A DNA stretch of 64,000 nt from Isoetes taiwanensis (lineage: Eukaryota; Streptophyta; Lycopodiopsida; Isoetales; Isoetaceae): NCBI GenBank assembly GCA_021234155.1, contig JAJEKV010000012.1:1369062-1433061 (forward strand). Direction: 5' to 3'. Numbering within the stretch: position 1 is the first letter of the stretch; each line of letters begins with the position of its first letter. The notes beneath the pieces are model-generated. The model had not been told where the DNA came from. It did not search any database and worked only from the letters and a program-made list of their open reading frames with translations. The position numbers were made by a program, and so were the translations under genes. Positions 23,901 to 37,925 of the stretch are shown here, in pieces.

Positions 23901-26550
23901 ATTATTTCAAGAAATTCTGACAACACTGCACATTGAGCATAACGATAGGTAGAATGCCTTGATCTTAAGGTAAGTAATTTATATATGCTTTATTGCCAAA
24001 TCCCCTTTTGGGTTCTTTGTAAATTTGCAGCCAATGATGTAATTTCGTTGGGTCATCCTTCTGTTACCTGCTTTTGGATATTTCTTTTTCCAGGTTCTTC
24101 ATCATCTGAAGATGCTGAAAACATGTGACATGGCCTGCTATCACTCTGCCTCTTTCGCTAAAGAGATCGCTGGAGAGTTTTGGGGAACTCTTTAGTAAGT
24201 TTCCTGCATTCCACATTATTGCAAGATGTTTTTGCTTGCAAGTTCGACATGCTTTTTCTTCTTGTCACAGGTTGGATGAGACGGGTATGATGGAAGATAA
24301 GGACTAAGGAGGACCAAGGTAACAACGCCAAGATTTTGGAGGAGGGCAGACTGGTTCATCTATATCCTAGGTGTTGCCAGGACAGACATGTTGGAGACTT
24401 TACAGTGTCAACTTGAAATTGGGAAGACTTTGATTTGTCAATTCTGAAGACACTAACTCAGTAGTGGCTGAAGCTGAAAGTACATTTTGCTTCAACCACA
24501 CTGCCGATCTGGTTGCCGATCAGTGAATCCTACGGCCTCTAAGGTATTTTGATTTTGGCCATTCTTTCCATAATCCCTGCCACAAGGAAAGGCACTACTT
24601 TCAAATTCATCAAACCTAGCCTGGCCCAGTCTCTTGCTCCCTCCTTCTTCTTTATCACATTTCACCTTAGGCTTCTGAAATTGTCATATACTTCATCACC
24701 ATTGACTTCTTGTTGAGCTGCTCAGATATGGCAGATATATAAGCTCTATAGAATGGTCATTAAAAGCCACTTTAACACCTAAATAGCTTGTATTGAATTT
24801 GAATGGCATGCATTTATGAAATGTAAAACTATGTGATCCAAGCTTAGAGATTCAGTTCTTGCCTAATATTGTTGTTAAGTAACTAATGTGCACCTAGTAA
24901 TCTGATCTCCATTAGATACCTGTACCTAGCTAATTATGAAGAAAGGTGGTCAAATCTCTATGGTGGTTTATCGCCTCCTATTGGAAGGGAGTGTGGTTAG
25001 AAGATTTGTTTAACCCTATGGAATAGAATTGAAGCACATAGTGAAGTATGTGAGAGTTTTTGTGACACCTAACAAAACACATTCATTTTAATATGAAGAA
25101 GCAATTGAGTTAAAAAGTTAGAGATCCCAATTTGGCTTTCGATCCAATCACTGAACCCCACCATGATGGCTGTAATTTGCGGTTAGAGAATTGTTATATC
25201 TGTTTTTTAGGACCAAACCTGATAATGTTTTTGTAGGACCAAATTGATATTCTCTAATATACACCACAATGGTGAAATTTAGCATGTTCAGGATGCTAAT
25301 GGATGCTGATTTTTCTATATCGGCCTCCATTTGCGTATGACCTTGTAAAGACAGAAACAATATATAGTACTAGTTCTTTTGCCGCAAAGCAAAACATCAA
25401 GGGAATGGCATCGATCCAGGCAATTGGATTGTTATTATGGGGCAAGGTGAGCATGCATCCGCGCATCGCATGCATGCATTGCATGCTGGAAAACCGTTAA
25501 AACACTACTAGAACACTTCAGCATCAGCTTCTCATCGATGATTTCTCTCATGTTTTTGTTTGTTGAACTCGTGAATGTCCATAAGGACGAAATTTTTGCC
25601 ATTTATAAAAAGAAGGAAAAAATTTTGTTCTTCCCAGCTTATCGAGTGAGCTTTATGCATTTAATTTTGTGCAGTTTTATTTCCTGCAGCATGAGTGAGA
25701 TTCGCTGCAAGCTTTGCTTGCTTGTGACTGCATTCTGGTTTCTTTTGTTTTGTGACAGATTTAGCGGGGGAACTATTGTATGAGCTATGGCGTGGTGAAG
25801 CCCCTGCTGCTATGAAACAATAGTATGGCGGCTTATGGCCTCCATAGCTCTGACTTTGCAGTTTTAACCCATAGCCGAAGTTCCAAAGTTTAAACCTCCA
25901 TAGCCGACCCTCCATAGCCCGTAGAGAGCAAGATCTCTCGATAGCTTGGCGAGTTTCCGCTACGGCCGAAATTCCCAGCAAAAGTTGTTTAATCGCTTTT
26001 GAACAAAAGCATAAAACTGAATTTCGTCTCAGGACGCTATTGCAGGACAAGACAGCCTCTGGGTTTCGAAATAAACCGCTGCTGGTTTATTTCGTGAAAA
26101 CCCCCAGCCATGGCTTTCTCCATCATACATATGTTCTTGTATGAATTATCCTCCTACCTATTTTATTTCCTGTGCTTGTTTCGTCCGGATTTGGATAATT
26201 TCTTTGACATTTTTAGAAGTAGGATTTCCACTAAGCGGCGGCTTTAGAATGCATTGGCTTTTCTCGGTAGGAAATGCAAAATTAGCAGAGCAAATATGAG
26301 TCTTTCCCTATAGACCCACTAGCTGTACCAATATGTCACTGCACCATGTATGTCACCCGAACACCAGTGGATGCCTTCATTTTCATCTCTCTTTGCACAA
26401 ATTAGTCTTCCCTCACAAATTCGTTTTCCCTTAGAATGGAGAAAACATATTATTGCAAATCTTTGACTTTCATATACGGTTGAGAACATTTCACGGATGA
26501 TACTTCTAATGCCCATTTTCATAGCTTTACATTCTTGGATCACGGGGATT
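23901..26550. other. Intergenic, no gene recognised
   Basis: No coding family was recognised. At 25780-25925 the word CCATAGC or GGCTATGG recurs about six times in both orientations (for example near 25789, 25843, 25871, 25898 and 25913), which may be part of a small imperfect foldback repeat. Confidence 0.4.
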
Positions 26551-26559
26551 CTCAAATTT

Positions 26560-27560
26560 TGATTGAAGGACTTGATAGCAAAATGGATAGAGGCAGCGTC
26601 AGCGGAGCTTACAAAAAGGCCCGTCTACTTCATATGGGCCGTCGCTTTGATGGGATCATACAACAATCACATGTTTAAAAGATGAATTGCAAGAGTTTCT
26701 AGAGCCACATTTACGATATATTCCCCAGGCTTTTGGGACCCGGTTTTTAAGCGGGGATACAAGGATGGAAATCGCTAACATGCGATGGAAGAAGGTATGT
26801 ATTTAGCACCGCCGAGATTATAGCAGAAACACCTTGAGAGAGACATAGGTGATTCCTAATATTATGGGATAGGTGAAAGAACCTCGCTTGGCCAGGCGGT
26901 TGTTGAATTTTTGTGAGTGTGTTAAAAGAACACCCAAGGCTGCTTGTGTATTAGGTGTAGCCCTCGGTTAAGAGAATGGAACATCTTTGAAATTTTGAGA
27001 AAATGAGAGGCATTCCTTTACGTTGTTGGGCGATTGATGGATGCCATCTACCAATTGTACTCCGGTGACAATCCTGCAGGGATTACTTTAGCGAGGGAAG
27101 ATTTTCACTTTCGATTGCTCCTTGGGGCTATAGTTTCCATCCAGTTGTTATGTGTGGGATTATGATGTGGATGGGCTGAGGTAGTATCCATGATTGGAAG
27201 CTATTTCCAGCAGGTCAAAGCGGGGCCGGCGTCGCATTAAGTGGACCGGTGGGAAAGTATTGCATTTGGCCGGCGATGCGGCTTATCACCGAGGGCCAGC
27301 GGATGTTGCCACCATACAAAGGGACATAAGGATGGCTTGGTGATATGCGATCAAATTGGAATTATGTCAATACTTCTACTAGCATGCAATTGAATGCACA
27401 TTTGGCCGGAGTTGAGGCAAGGTTTAGAATTTTGATGAAGAGTGGATATGTTATTGCATAATGTTTCCAAATATGGTATGGCATGTCTAGTCCTTCATAA
27501 TCTTCTATGGAGCCACCCGGGGATTCCTTTGGCCTTCTTGGATTATTGTGATGAGAGACT
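26560..27560 (+). mobile_element. PIF/Harbinger-type transposase remnant
   Basis: Plus-strand pieces follow the order of a HARBI1-like DDE nuclease: LEPHLRYIPQAFGTRFLSGD and MEIANMRWKK (about 26700-26795); a GIGERTSLGQAVVEFF segment (26870-26920); MRGIPLRCWAIDGCHLPI (27003-27060, the first catalytic Asp region, normally GAIDGTHI); WMG.GSIHDWKLF (about 27170-27205); a GDAAYH segment with PPYKGHKDG (27275-27335, second Asp region); NYVNTSTSMQLNAHLAGVEA with RFRILMKSG (27360-27450, where the family has a Glu, here changed); and VLHNL (about 27495). The frame changes at least four times, so it is inactive. I could not find the terminal inverted repeats or the 3-bp target duplication expected of this superfamily. 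The partner Myb/SANT protein was not recognised. Confidence 0.75.
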
Positions 27561-30500
27561 CACGGAGGAGATCTGAGAGTATTGAGAATGAAAAGCTAAC
27601 CAAAAGATATGCCAAGTTATTCAAAAGGCGCCCTGACTACCAAACAGAGATAGCACAAGCGACTTGCTACAACATACGCCGAGTAAAAGCGTTTTAGATT
27701 TGAGTTTTAAGTTGAGTTTCATTGAATCCTTTGGAGCTCACAGAGAGCTTTGGAAGAGGATGATAAGGGGTGAGGGTAAATGCAAAGAGATGAAATCAAA
27801 ATAAAGCCTGGCCGAGGAAATGGCTGAGCGTACTATGAGAGAAGAAATACCATTTACCCAAGCAATGTATGATAAGAAGCTATGAGAGTTAGTTGCTCAT
27901 ATTTTAGAACCATCTCATTGATTTTTGAATGCTTAATCCTCGATTATTCACGATTTACTTGAGTTGGCTTAATTAATTCCAATGTTTTTGGGTAGTTTTT
28001 TTAACAATTATCAATAGAATCTTGATTAAGTAAAAATGAAGAAGAATTAAATTCACCAGAAGGTGCAGGGCTGAGATACACAGGCTTGCTCTTAGAGTTT
28101 AATAGCTCTGTTAGTCTAGGTGTGATTGAATAAGGGTTTACAATTGAGTTTAGGTGTCTTTGGAAAATAGAGTAAGGCGTGTGGTTGCATGTTGTTTGCA
28201 ACTTTTTCCAACTTGTGTGAAAAGGTGCTTCTCTTTGGAATGCATTACTTTCGAGGTTATATTGATCAAATTCGTGATTTAGGTTGCTTTGGAAAGTAGA
28301 CTTCCAGCTGATCATTTTTGTACTTTAAATTGCAAAATTCCGATCTCTACGAGGAGAAACGACCCTTCCAAAAGTCGTAATTTTCGATACAATTTACCAT
28401 TTTCAGAGACAATAATTTTTTGTGTCTTTACAAAACAAATTTCTGTTTGTTGAACACTTGCTACAACATCTTAGGCCAAGTAGTGATGATGCCCAGGTGT
28501 TAGTTGAGAATGTGGTCTTCACAAAGGCTTGTTGCCTTTTTTTGCAGAATTAGAGTTTTCATATCAGGCCAACAGAAATGAATACGTTGACAATAAATAT
28601 GCTATCAAATCATTGTGAGAAACATAAATAGCAAAAACATACATAAGTACATAAGCAGTTTGTAAAGATATGAATCATTTGAGATCTTTAAAAATATGTC
28701 TGAGACAATTTTTTGATATGTCTAAGATTGATAAATGAAATGATAAACATAATAAAAAATATAAACCAATTGAAAGTCTTAAAAGAGGCTCAATGCTCAA
28801 ATGCTCAACCTTTGAAGTCCCATAACTAAGCGCAAGAAATTAAAGAAATGAAACCAGCTGACCACCTTGAGAAGATTGAATCGTGTATTCATAGCTTCCC
28901 TCACAAGCTTCGACAAAAAACTCCCTTCACATTGATTATGCAATTTCAATTTTTCTTGGACTCCCAATTCCCAAATGCTTCAATCAATTCTTTTCTTCCT
29001 TCCCTCCGCTTACTTTAAAAAACGGAATTTGCACAACCCAGCGTTTGCCTTCTTTAAAACATCCTTAGAGGCTACTCTCCTGCTTTCTCCTCCTTTACCT
29101 CCCTTCACCTCTTTTACGCCGGTATTAACATCTTCTTAAATTAGGAGGAGGTGAACACTCCATGCACATCTTTTGTAGCGTTTACACGGTACTTGCTGTC
29201 GTTAAATCATACAAGGGGCCTCCACGTGATCATTCGGGACCACGAGAATTCCATGCCTTTTTGAGTTGCTTAAATTCACGTATGGATCTAAAGTAATGAT
29301 AGACAAAAAACAAGATACTAAAGTTTCTTAAAATAAACAATGATAAACAAAAAGAATACAAACAAAGCGAAGATAAGCGAATAGGGTGTGGCAGTTTATC
29401 AAAATGTCTTACTCTCACCTTGAATAAAATTTGCTCCACTTGCATGCGACAAGCTTCATGATCTTTGTTAAAATCGGGATGTTGAGCAACTAAGCCGCTA
29501 ACTTTCTGGACCTCTATAGATTAACTCCTTGCTTGGGAGATTTAGAAAATTCTTCTTGCATTTCTCCCGCACATGAATGAGAATCTGATCCATTTATCTT
29601 CCCATCTAGATCTTTGTGGATTTCTCTGTGAATTATCTTCACACGTCCTTCAGGTCTACAATGGGTACTTTGTTTTCTTTCTTTACTGTGGTGTCTCTCT
29701 TCTTTTGAGTCTACCGCGTTTTTTCTTTGGAAGCGAGGCGTGCTTGTGAGGGAAGGGATTTTAGGACATCAATACTAGCGGTGAGGTTGAAGATGAAGAA
29801 GCCTTGATTGAGTTGGGAATGAAAGCGGTACTCATTGAGTGCGAGAAGAGAAACTCCGACCAAATGAAGCTTTGAGTGGCATCATCCAAGAGTTTCGCGA
29901 GGGGGAGTCCATGACTATTGAGATAAGTGAATGGTACGTGAAGAATGACTTCCGACCATGGATCTTTGGAATGGTAGGATTCATCGATAGCAGTAAAATT
30001 GATGCAATTTGACCAATTCAGTTGCCATAGCGATGTGGAGAAGAGAGTAAGGCGATGGGAATGTAATTGTTCAAACCCAGATGGAAGAATAGAAGCACCT
30101 ACATGTGGCCGAGGTTGTGAGGATGGCACAAACTTCGGATTCTAGAATTCTTCGGAAATGGCGGCTATCTACTTGCAAGATTCGGCAAACTTGAAGCCAA
30201 TCCAATAAATACGATGTATCCAGCAGATAGCAGCCAAAATGTAGAAAATCATCGTTGGTGCTGGGATGGATGTTATTGCCATCGATTTTTTCATTATCTT
30301 AGGGCAATATTGCTAGTAAGAGAAAAAATAGAATGGCTGACATAAGGTACATGCCAAGTAGGCGTCCTCGCCCTCGATGGAAAGACACCCAAATTGCCAT
30401 CGATCTTGAGTGGAATTTTTTTTAATTGGAGTTGGTGTTAATTTTTTGTTGCCATTTACGCTAATGAAATTGACCCCTTAGAAGCTCTCTTTTTTATGAG

Positions 30501-33500
30501 ATTTTTATGGCATTTATCTGAGACTGCGTGCAGGGAATGGCATCAATCACGGGCATCCCCGGCTGCAAATCATTATAAGAAAGCGAGGAAGCTCACATGT
30601 ATACATTCTGAGATCGTTCTAGAGACACACTATTAATCCACTTGGGGTTTATGCATGACTTTTAATGTGATTTCTCTTCCCTCATGAATTTCTTTATTCT
30701 GTTTTTTTTTTTATCCTACGGCTCTCCTAATTACTATGTATTCATGTTGTTTTGTGTTGGCATGCACTGTCGCTCTATTTGGAAGAGGTTTTGTTGAGAA
30801 TACAAGGGATGGAGAGAAAATAATAGATTGATTGGTTGAAGATGGGGACTAGAGGTCCATAAGTACAAGGCTAAGAGTGATTTGCTCCTACTTGATGGTA
30901 CGGGATTGTTCAACAACTATGAAGGAGTTAACCCACTCCCTGAAGGAAATTACGACAAATAACCCTCGGTAGGTTATTCAACAATTCAGAAGAGGAGTTG
31001 ACCCTCCAACAACTTTCCACATGCGGCGGGTTAAGTAAATCAGGATGCATCATTCACGAGGTGGGGAGATTCATAGGAATTGAGGAGATATAAGCGAGAA
31101 TGGCGGAGTCTTGGGCCCGAATTGCTAAGAATTTTTCTGTTCAGGTTAATGCGGAAGGGATAGTCTTGGCGATTCTGTTGTCTTGATGTGCTCACAAAAA
31201 GGATGGTCGGTGGATAGTGATGGAGATGGATGCATTAATTTCCGGGGAATTTTGAGCATGTTACATTCTTGAACAACTGTGAGCCACCTTGCTTGAAGAA
31301 TGAAGAGGGAATTTTGGATGAGGTTTAGAGTAACTTATTTGATGGAACAGCGATGGGTTTTATACGTGGGAGGAATTTTTGTCTGTTTTGGAAAGGTTGG
31401 GCATTTTGGAAGGTTAAAATTTGGGATTCTTGGAAGAATTGTATCGCAGAGGAGAATGTAAGTAATAGACACTTAGGAATTGAAGAAGATCTTGTACACC
31501 GGGTTGAAGATGCATTGGCGTCGAGAGCAGAGACCTGAGCGAGCCATCATAACGACATATTGATGAGGATACGGCGGCATATTCGGAGATTATTGGGGTA
31601 ATTACTGAATATTCTTAAAGAGAATATTAGGAGATTATGCCATATAACCATATTACGATCTAACTTGATTGGACAATTTGGATCGATTTAACCTGAGGCG
31701 GTGGTTAGGTAGGCTGGAATACCACCTAAACTCATAGCATAACACTCTGGCGAGCTTTGGTGGCATTGCGATGATCAAACTACAACAAATTCATAATAGA
31801 AAACAACATTGTCTCTTGAGACATCTAAAAAATGAAAATAAAATCAAGACTCCACATATTGCAAGCTCACAATCCTATACACTCACCGCACGAGAGCAGC
31901 GTAGGATGAATCTTGTGGATTTGAAGTCCTAGACCACGAGTTGCTCTGCCAAGGTGAAATAATCACGATTGGGCTCTAGCTGGATCCATAATAATGCTAT
32001 GTTGAGTGATGTGAATTCCTTCGGCCTCAGGATATGCACAGTGATCTAGGAAAATCAAGAGGATTTAAATGGAAGAGCCTCGGAGATGGAGCCTATTTGT
32101 GCCGTCATACGGCCATAATCAGCAGTAAAATGAAGCCACTCCTTTGCATAAAGTAGCCCACTAACTTAACCCGGATAAAATTAGCCACATATTCCACAGA
32201 TCGGCTGGGAAAATATACTGTACTAAATTTATGAGATATGCCATATAGTTTGGAAGCTCGACATGTAATCAAGAAGATCATTCAAATGTTTGGGCGTTTG
32301 CACAACAAGCAGTTTTCACCTTGTCGCGATGTCACAGTAACGATAAAGTAGCATCGAGGCCTAGAGATTTTTTACTTCAATAGATCAGATCCGCGATTTT
32401 GAAATTTACTTAAACTTGGGTGAGGGTACGATGCCGGGCACTCTCACTTGATCTTTGCTCTTATAGTTTTGGTGTAAACAAAACGTAAATGGGCTTGCGA
32501 GTATACGCAATAGGGTGGAGTGCTTTCGAGGAATCTGAATATGGCTTTGTGAAAATGTTGCCATCAGCCGGGATCAAGCCTAACGAGCTTTTGTCTTTTT
32601 AGAGTTGTGGGATCCAAGTTGCGAGAGCCTATATCTAAACCCTTACTTGAGGTATCACCGGGTCTTTCTTGAAAATGTCCAAGATGAAACTTTCAGTTAA
32701 GACCTTATTAGATACATCTTCCAACAATGGTCCCTCCGTATTGTATTTCTAAGTAAAAGAATTTCTCCTTCTCAGTCTTATTTTGTGAGGTAAGTGCATG
32801 TGCGGCTTTTTACATTACTTTACATTATGTACTAGGGAAAATATGGCTTGGGAAGAGTACTGAAGGGAATTTCTGGTAGCTCATGAACCAGTGGTGCCAG
32901 TGTGAGAAGTATGCAGTCACCATCAGTCAGCAGCGCTCATCGAAGAATATTTATGAGGAGTTTTAGAGAATAGCATTTTCCACGATTGTGAAAATAAACA
33001 ATTAATTACAAAATTATGCACAATACCTTGTTATTAATTTGAACGTCGACTGTGACAATAAATCTATTGACAAAGTTATGTCCACAAAAAGGAATAATAG
33101 GGCCTAAGATTAGAAGATCTCAAAGCTCATACCTCTCGGGAATAGCAAGCGGCGAGGAGTATCATTATGATTTTTCATTGGAGGCGAACTTAGATGAGCT
33201 GAAGCTGAGGGGCAAAGGTTAGGAAAGAAAATAAAAGATTTGATTCACGGATTTATCTTGGAAGCGTTGGATCGTGTTGGCTCAAATGGTGTTGCGGGGT
33301 CTTCAAGCCATCAAAATAAGTAGCAGCTTGCAAACTAGCCGACTCCCCGATTTTGCCTCTAGATTCCACCCACAGGCTGATAAAAGCAAAACATATGTCG
33401 ATTACTTGAGGCAAAAAGCGGGGCTGATCTTCCTCTTGAAGGAGATGGCGGAACCTTAAATGCAGCGGCGTGGCACGATCTTCTTCTCGAGGCGAGCAGA

Positions 33501-34740
33501 AACCTAGCTTGAAACCCTGTGGAAACTTGGACCAAAAACCATTTAACCAAGTATAAGCAATATCTCTATAAAGTATTTGAGACTACTGGGTTTCGTATTT
33601 CGTCTATCTTCCAGAATTATTTTGAGTGCGCCTTTGGAAATATACCTGACCAAAACAGACAAGTTTGCCTACTCAACTAAAGGTCTGACCATAGCGTATA
33701 TTGTGGACCAGTATTTTACGTTTGGTAAACATCGCATACGAGCTTCGAAAGAGGTGCCTTCCAAAAGCTATGGTGTGGACGATAATAAACAAGGTCTCAG
33801 TTCCGGTACTGCTGTACTTGCCGTCATGTAGCAAGATCAAGGGAAGCGTCATCGATACTCCACTGCCCATCGCCATGCGCTTGCGCTGAGTTTTTGGGTC
33901 GAGCTCATAAAAATAAGCGATGTCCGCTACTTTGTTCATAATCCCATGCCGCTTAACGATCAGCATGAAGATAGAAATAAATTTTGGTGTGATTTTGCGA
34001 TCTGGAGATTCCAGGAGTTGGGGAGCTCGCATGCTTGAGAGTAAGTTTCTGTGAAGAATTAATCTTTTTGCCTTGGGAAAGCCCCATTAGTGCTTATATG
34101 GAGCATTGTTTTGAATCACTTGTAGCTTACAGGCAATTGAGCATCTTGCGAGTAGAAAACATATGGCTAAATTAAGGCAGTTTTGGTCAGAAAATGGAGC
34201 AGACTGGCAAAGAAGCTTAACTTGTATTATGTATCAAGCGAAGACTATGCAAAGGTTCTGAGTTATACCTTGTGATGATTATTGGATAGCACATTATCCT
34301 TGCTCGTGTAGTCACACTTTTATTTTTTATAGTGGAAGGGAAGAATTTAAAAGTGGCAACGTTATCAGTGGGAGGTGGGGTACATCTAATAGACACAATT
34401 TTTGCAGGAAGATTACATGTCACGAAGACACTTCGGGAAGTTGTGAACAAATAATATCCACCTACAATGGAAACCAGTTTTTTTTGAAATGTTGAAAATG
34501 GTTCTCCTCTTTCTGTTCAGCCTTTACCTGTTCTTAAGTATAGAACTCAGATACACCAGTGGTGGGGATAAAAAGCCATGGCATTAGCCAACTTTCAACT
34601 TAGTCACCATTTCTCCCCTCAGTGTCTCGAGCTCATATATGGTAAGATGAGAGTAAATCTTTTAGAGCTGTTACCCATGTTTCTTACAAATTTGACCGTT
34701 TAATATATTCTTTTATTAGTTAAATTCTAATCTCAAACTC
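27561..34740. other. Long intergenic stretch, no gene recognised
   Basis: About 7 kb with frequent stops. The longest frames, 29761-30129 (minus, 122 codons), 28001-28315 (minus, 104 codons) and 33673-34032 (minus, 119 codons), show no domain I recognise. They could be decayed transposon parts, but nothing in them proves that. No microsatellite or clear tandem array was seen. Confidence 0.4.
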
Positions 34741-34778
34741 CAGTTTTACTTTTAGACTGATAAAAATTCCATATACAG

Positions 34779-34818
34779 GAGCTGGTGATGGCAGCTGTCA
34801 TCTACAAGGAAGCGAAGG
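34779..34818 (+). other. Possible short internal exon
   Basis: ATATACAG/GAGCTGGTGATGGCAG opens and GAAGCGAAG/GTAAGG closes a 39-base segment that reads ELVMAAVIYKEAK with no stop. The splice-site strings are good, but such short segments occur by chance. It might belong with the candidate terminal exon at 35600-35840. Confidence 0.2.
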
Positions 34819-35599
34819 TAAGGATGTCTCTGAGATATTTGACCTGAATGTATGTTGTAATTTGCTATTCCATATCTCGATCGTTGTAATTGGCTCTTAC
34901 AAAGAATGAAGACATCACAAGTGATGGATTCTGTTTTCCGTTGCTGGGAACAGATTGGTCTACAATTGATGGATGGCAAATGAGAATGAGAACATCTTAT
35001 ATGAGTTTGTAGAGCATGCGCCCTGTAAGAGAACTTGGAAAGAAAATACTAAGCTTGTGTATTGCCATGGGCATGAACGTTACATGCTGCTTTTCGAACC
35101 ATCAATTATGATTTCGCGAAATCTTAGTTTTCAGCATAGCAGGGTTTGAAGTGAAGGTGCACGTCTGTTGGTGAGGAGTGAATCCCTTAGCATGTACCCT
35201 AAATATTACACTAATTCCCTTGTTTTAATGGAATTTAGCTTAGTTTTACATCAGTATTTTTCAGGAGATTGATACCTTGATGCGATTATAGCAAGGTTCA
35301 ATGTGGTACTTCCATAGCAGGTGTTGGGGAGGCAGCCCCGGACTTCAGAGGGAGGGTATGATTTTATAAATATTGAATTTACACTCATGGTTGTTGAAGC
35401 CAACAATATGTGCAGACATTACTGTCATCCTAAGCCTACCACTTGCTTCTTCCTGGAAGGCAATGTTCATACTGGGCTGCGCCTCCACCCTGGATAAGGA
35501 GATCATTAGTTCTCAACAAGGCAATGTGGAGACAATGCAGGGGTTAAAGTTGCTTTCAATATCACAGAAAGAAGCTAGCAAAGTTGAGAAATCAAAGCG

Positions 35600-35840
35600 T
35601 GTAGGTGCAGCAGGCTGAGCGTCATAGGCAGAAATGGCAAAGAACATGGTGGTGAGACATCTGGGAGGCCCTCAATCCCAAAGGTGCCAATGCATGGTTA
35701 CCTAAGTTGGGGCCCAGCAGCACGTCTGGCAAAGAGTGGTCCATGGCGAGGCAGGAAAGAGTTTGAAGCTGAAGTCTTGGTGGGAATTGAAAGAATGCAC
35801 CAAAAGTATTTGAAACTGAAGAAAGAGAGAGATAGAGAGT
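35600..35840 (+). CDS. Candidate terminal exon of an unidentified gene
   Basis: From about 35610 to the TAG at about 35840 one plus-strand frame stays open and reads GRPSIPKVPMHGYLSWGP, AARLAKSGPWRGRKEFEAEV and LVGIERMHQKYLKLKKERDR before the stop. The mix of residues and the basic/acidic coiled-coil-like end look like protein rather than noise. Upstream, a different frame (35373-35618) is open and may be an earlier exon or the same one after an indel. I do not recognise the family and do not propose a function. The following 35841-36500 reads like a 3' UTR or intron, with no coding signal. Confidence 0.35.
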
Positions 35841-36840
35841 AGTGGGCCTGTGTCTGTTGAAATCAAACCATACATCAGTAGAAGCAGGTAATTGTTTTGC
35901 TTAACTTTGTTGATGATATCTGCACCCTGTCAATTCTTGGTTAGCATTTTGTGTCACTTTTGGGGTTGCTGCTATGTGCGTCCCATATCATGGTTTTGCA
36001 CATTATGCATTGCTACATCCCTTGCTTTGTTGGAATCTTGTATGGTATTTACAGTTCACGATGTTCATAATCAGTTGGTATTTTATTGTCATTTCTGAGG
36101 AACTGGCACTATTTTTCAGCCGGACATTGGAAATGTATTGCCTTGGAAAATAGGTAAATGGGGATGACTATTTGCTCGAGACACGAGTGGGCTTCACAGA
36201 GTTTCAACTTCTAATTTGAGAATTCTGCGGGACTTGATGATTGTGAAGTGTTTGATTTAAATTGTGGAAGAATCACCCTGGATTTTTAATGAACTAGGGC
36301 GTGTAAATTTCCATCAAATGATGTTGCTATGTGGGAACAGGAATTGCAGATAAGACCTTTACAGTCCACATCATGATTTATAGTGATCTTGAATGACTGA
36401 CAGCTTTCTATAGTTCATAGAAGTTTCCTCCCATCCCACAGCATCACCATGTAAATAGCAATTGTTTGTGCTTCTCTGTGGGGGCAAAAGTAAGTCTAGT
36501 TCAAGATGGCTGAGACAAATTCAACTAGTGCACTTAGCAAGTTGATATGTAGCAATTTTGCATTGGTAAATAATTATTCATTTTTTCTCATGGAAGCTTG
36601 AGCTGCTCAGTTTACGAAATCTGAATGTCTTGGACCATTGACCATGAGGACGGGTCTAGGTATGTGCTGCATTTGCATGTTTCCAAGGAACCTATGTGTG
36701 GTTAATGGTGCGCCAAAAGGACTGGAAATACATATGCCTGCAATATTGCCATAAGGTATAGATTATCCAATTTCGACCAAAGTGATACTGCTAAAGACAT
36801 ATAGACGAGCTTAGAAGCAACAGATATATTCATAGTTCAG

Positions 36841-37010
36841 TTCTTTCCAGATTCTCAATTGAGGGTTTAACTGCAGTTCAGAAATGGATACATTGGCTAT
36901 TATTGTTAACACCAGTAATTGACTTCTTTCCAAATTCTCAATTAAGGGTTTAACTGCAGTTCAGAAATGGATGCATTTTGTATTGTAAAATGAGCAAGGC
37001 TATTGTTAGC
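36841..37010. repeat. Tandem duplication, about 83-bp unit
   Basis: TTCTTTCCAGATTCTCAATT at 36841 recurs at about 36924, followed in both by GGGTTTAACTGCAGTTCAGA. The second copy has a short insertion (TGTATTGTAAAATGAGCAAG) before the shared GGCTATTGTTA. Confidence 0.85.
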
Positions 37011-37925
37011 GCAGTGAATGCTGAAAATGGAAGCGGATTTGACATGGTAATGATCTGTTCTGGCAATGAGTAAGATAATTGCTTTAGCAGTAGACAACGG
37101 CTCAGGTAGTATAAGGTATGCACTTTGGCCAAATGAAATGGTTTTGCTAGGGCAATGATCTGCACTAATAACAGGCAATAGAGAGTTGAATGTTTGATTA
37201 GAATGAAGATTACAAGCAGAAAGTATTATAATATTGCCTCTAATGAGCAATAATGTAGGGACAACTAAAATTTGTCAAGCGAGAGGCAGTGGTGTAGAGT
37301 AAGGCAGCTCAACTTCTTGTTATAATATGCACTCTACTACAGATTTAAAAGAGATTACCAAAAATTTTCATAGATATACACTTTTTATACCAAGATTATC
37401 ACATTTTGTATCACCTATCACCGGTGCATAGAAAATGGGAATATAATGTTTGTATCACCCGTTTTTTGTTAGTAAATTATCCCAATGACATTATACCGTA
37501 ATATGTAACTGCGTTTATAGATTTTTAGTAGAAAAACAATGCTTTATAAGGAATGTGGGGGTTTAGGCATGGTCTTGCTATTTTGAATCTCTTATATGGT
37601 TTCACGCACAATTTGGTTTTTAGAAATTAGATTGAAATCACCTTGATCAATTTATAGGCCGTGCTGGTATATGACATGGTATTTCTAGCGTATATAAGTC
37701 ACGATATGTATTAATTGTATATGGAATAACCTCAAATGTCTTTCTTACAGCAAACATGTGATTGGCATTGCATGCTTGCATAAATGTCGGCGTTTAACTC
37801 AAATAATGCAAGGCTAGAGTTGCACAAATGTTGACAACGTAAGGTTGTTAAATCTATCTTCTGAGAATTATTAAACAAAAATGGTTGGGTATTTATGAAC
37901 ATTAGTATTGGTGTAGAGGTATTAG

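Noticed and set aside
33673-34032. 119-codon minus-strand frame as a copia-type polyprotein piece
   Set aside because: A vague resemblance only. No integrase, reverse-transcriptase or RNase H motif could be named.
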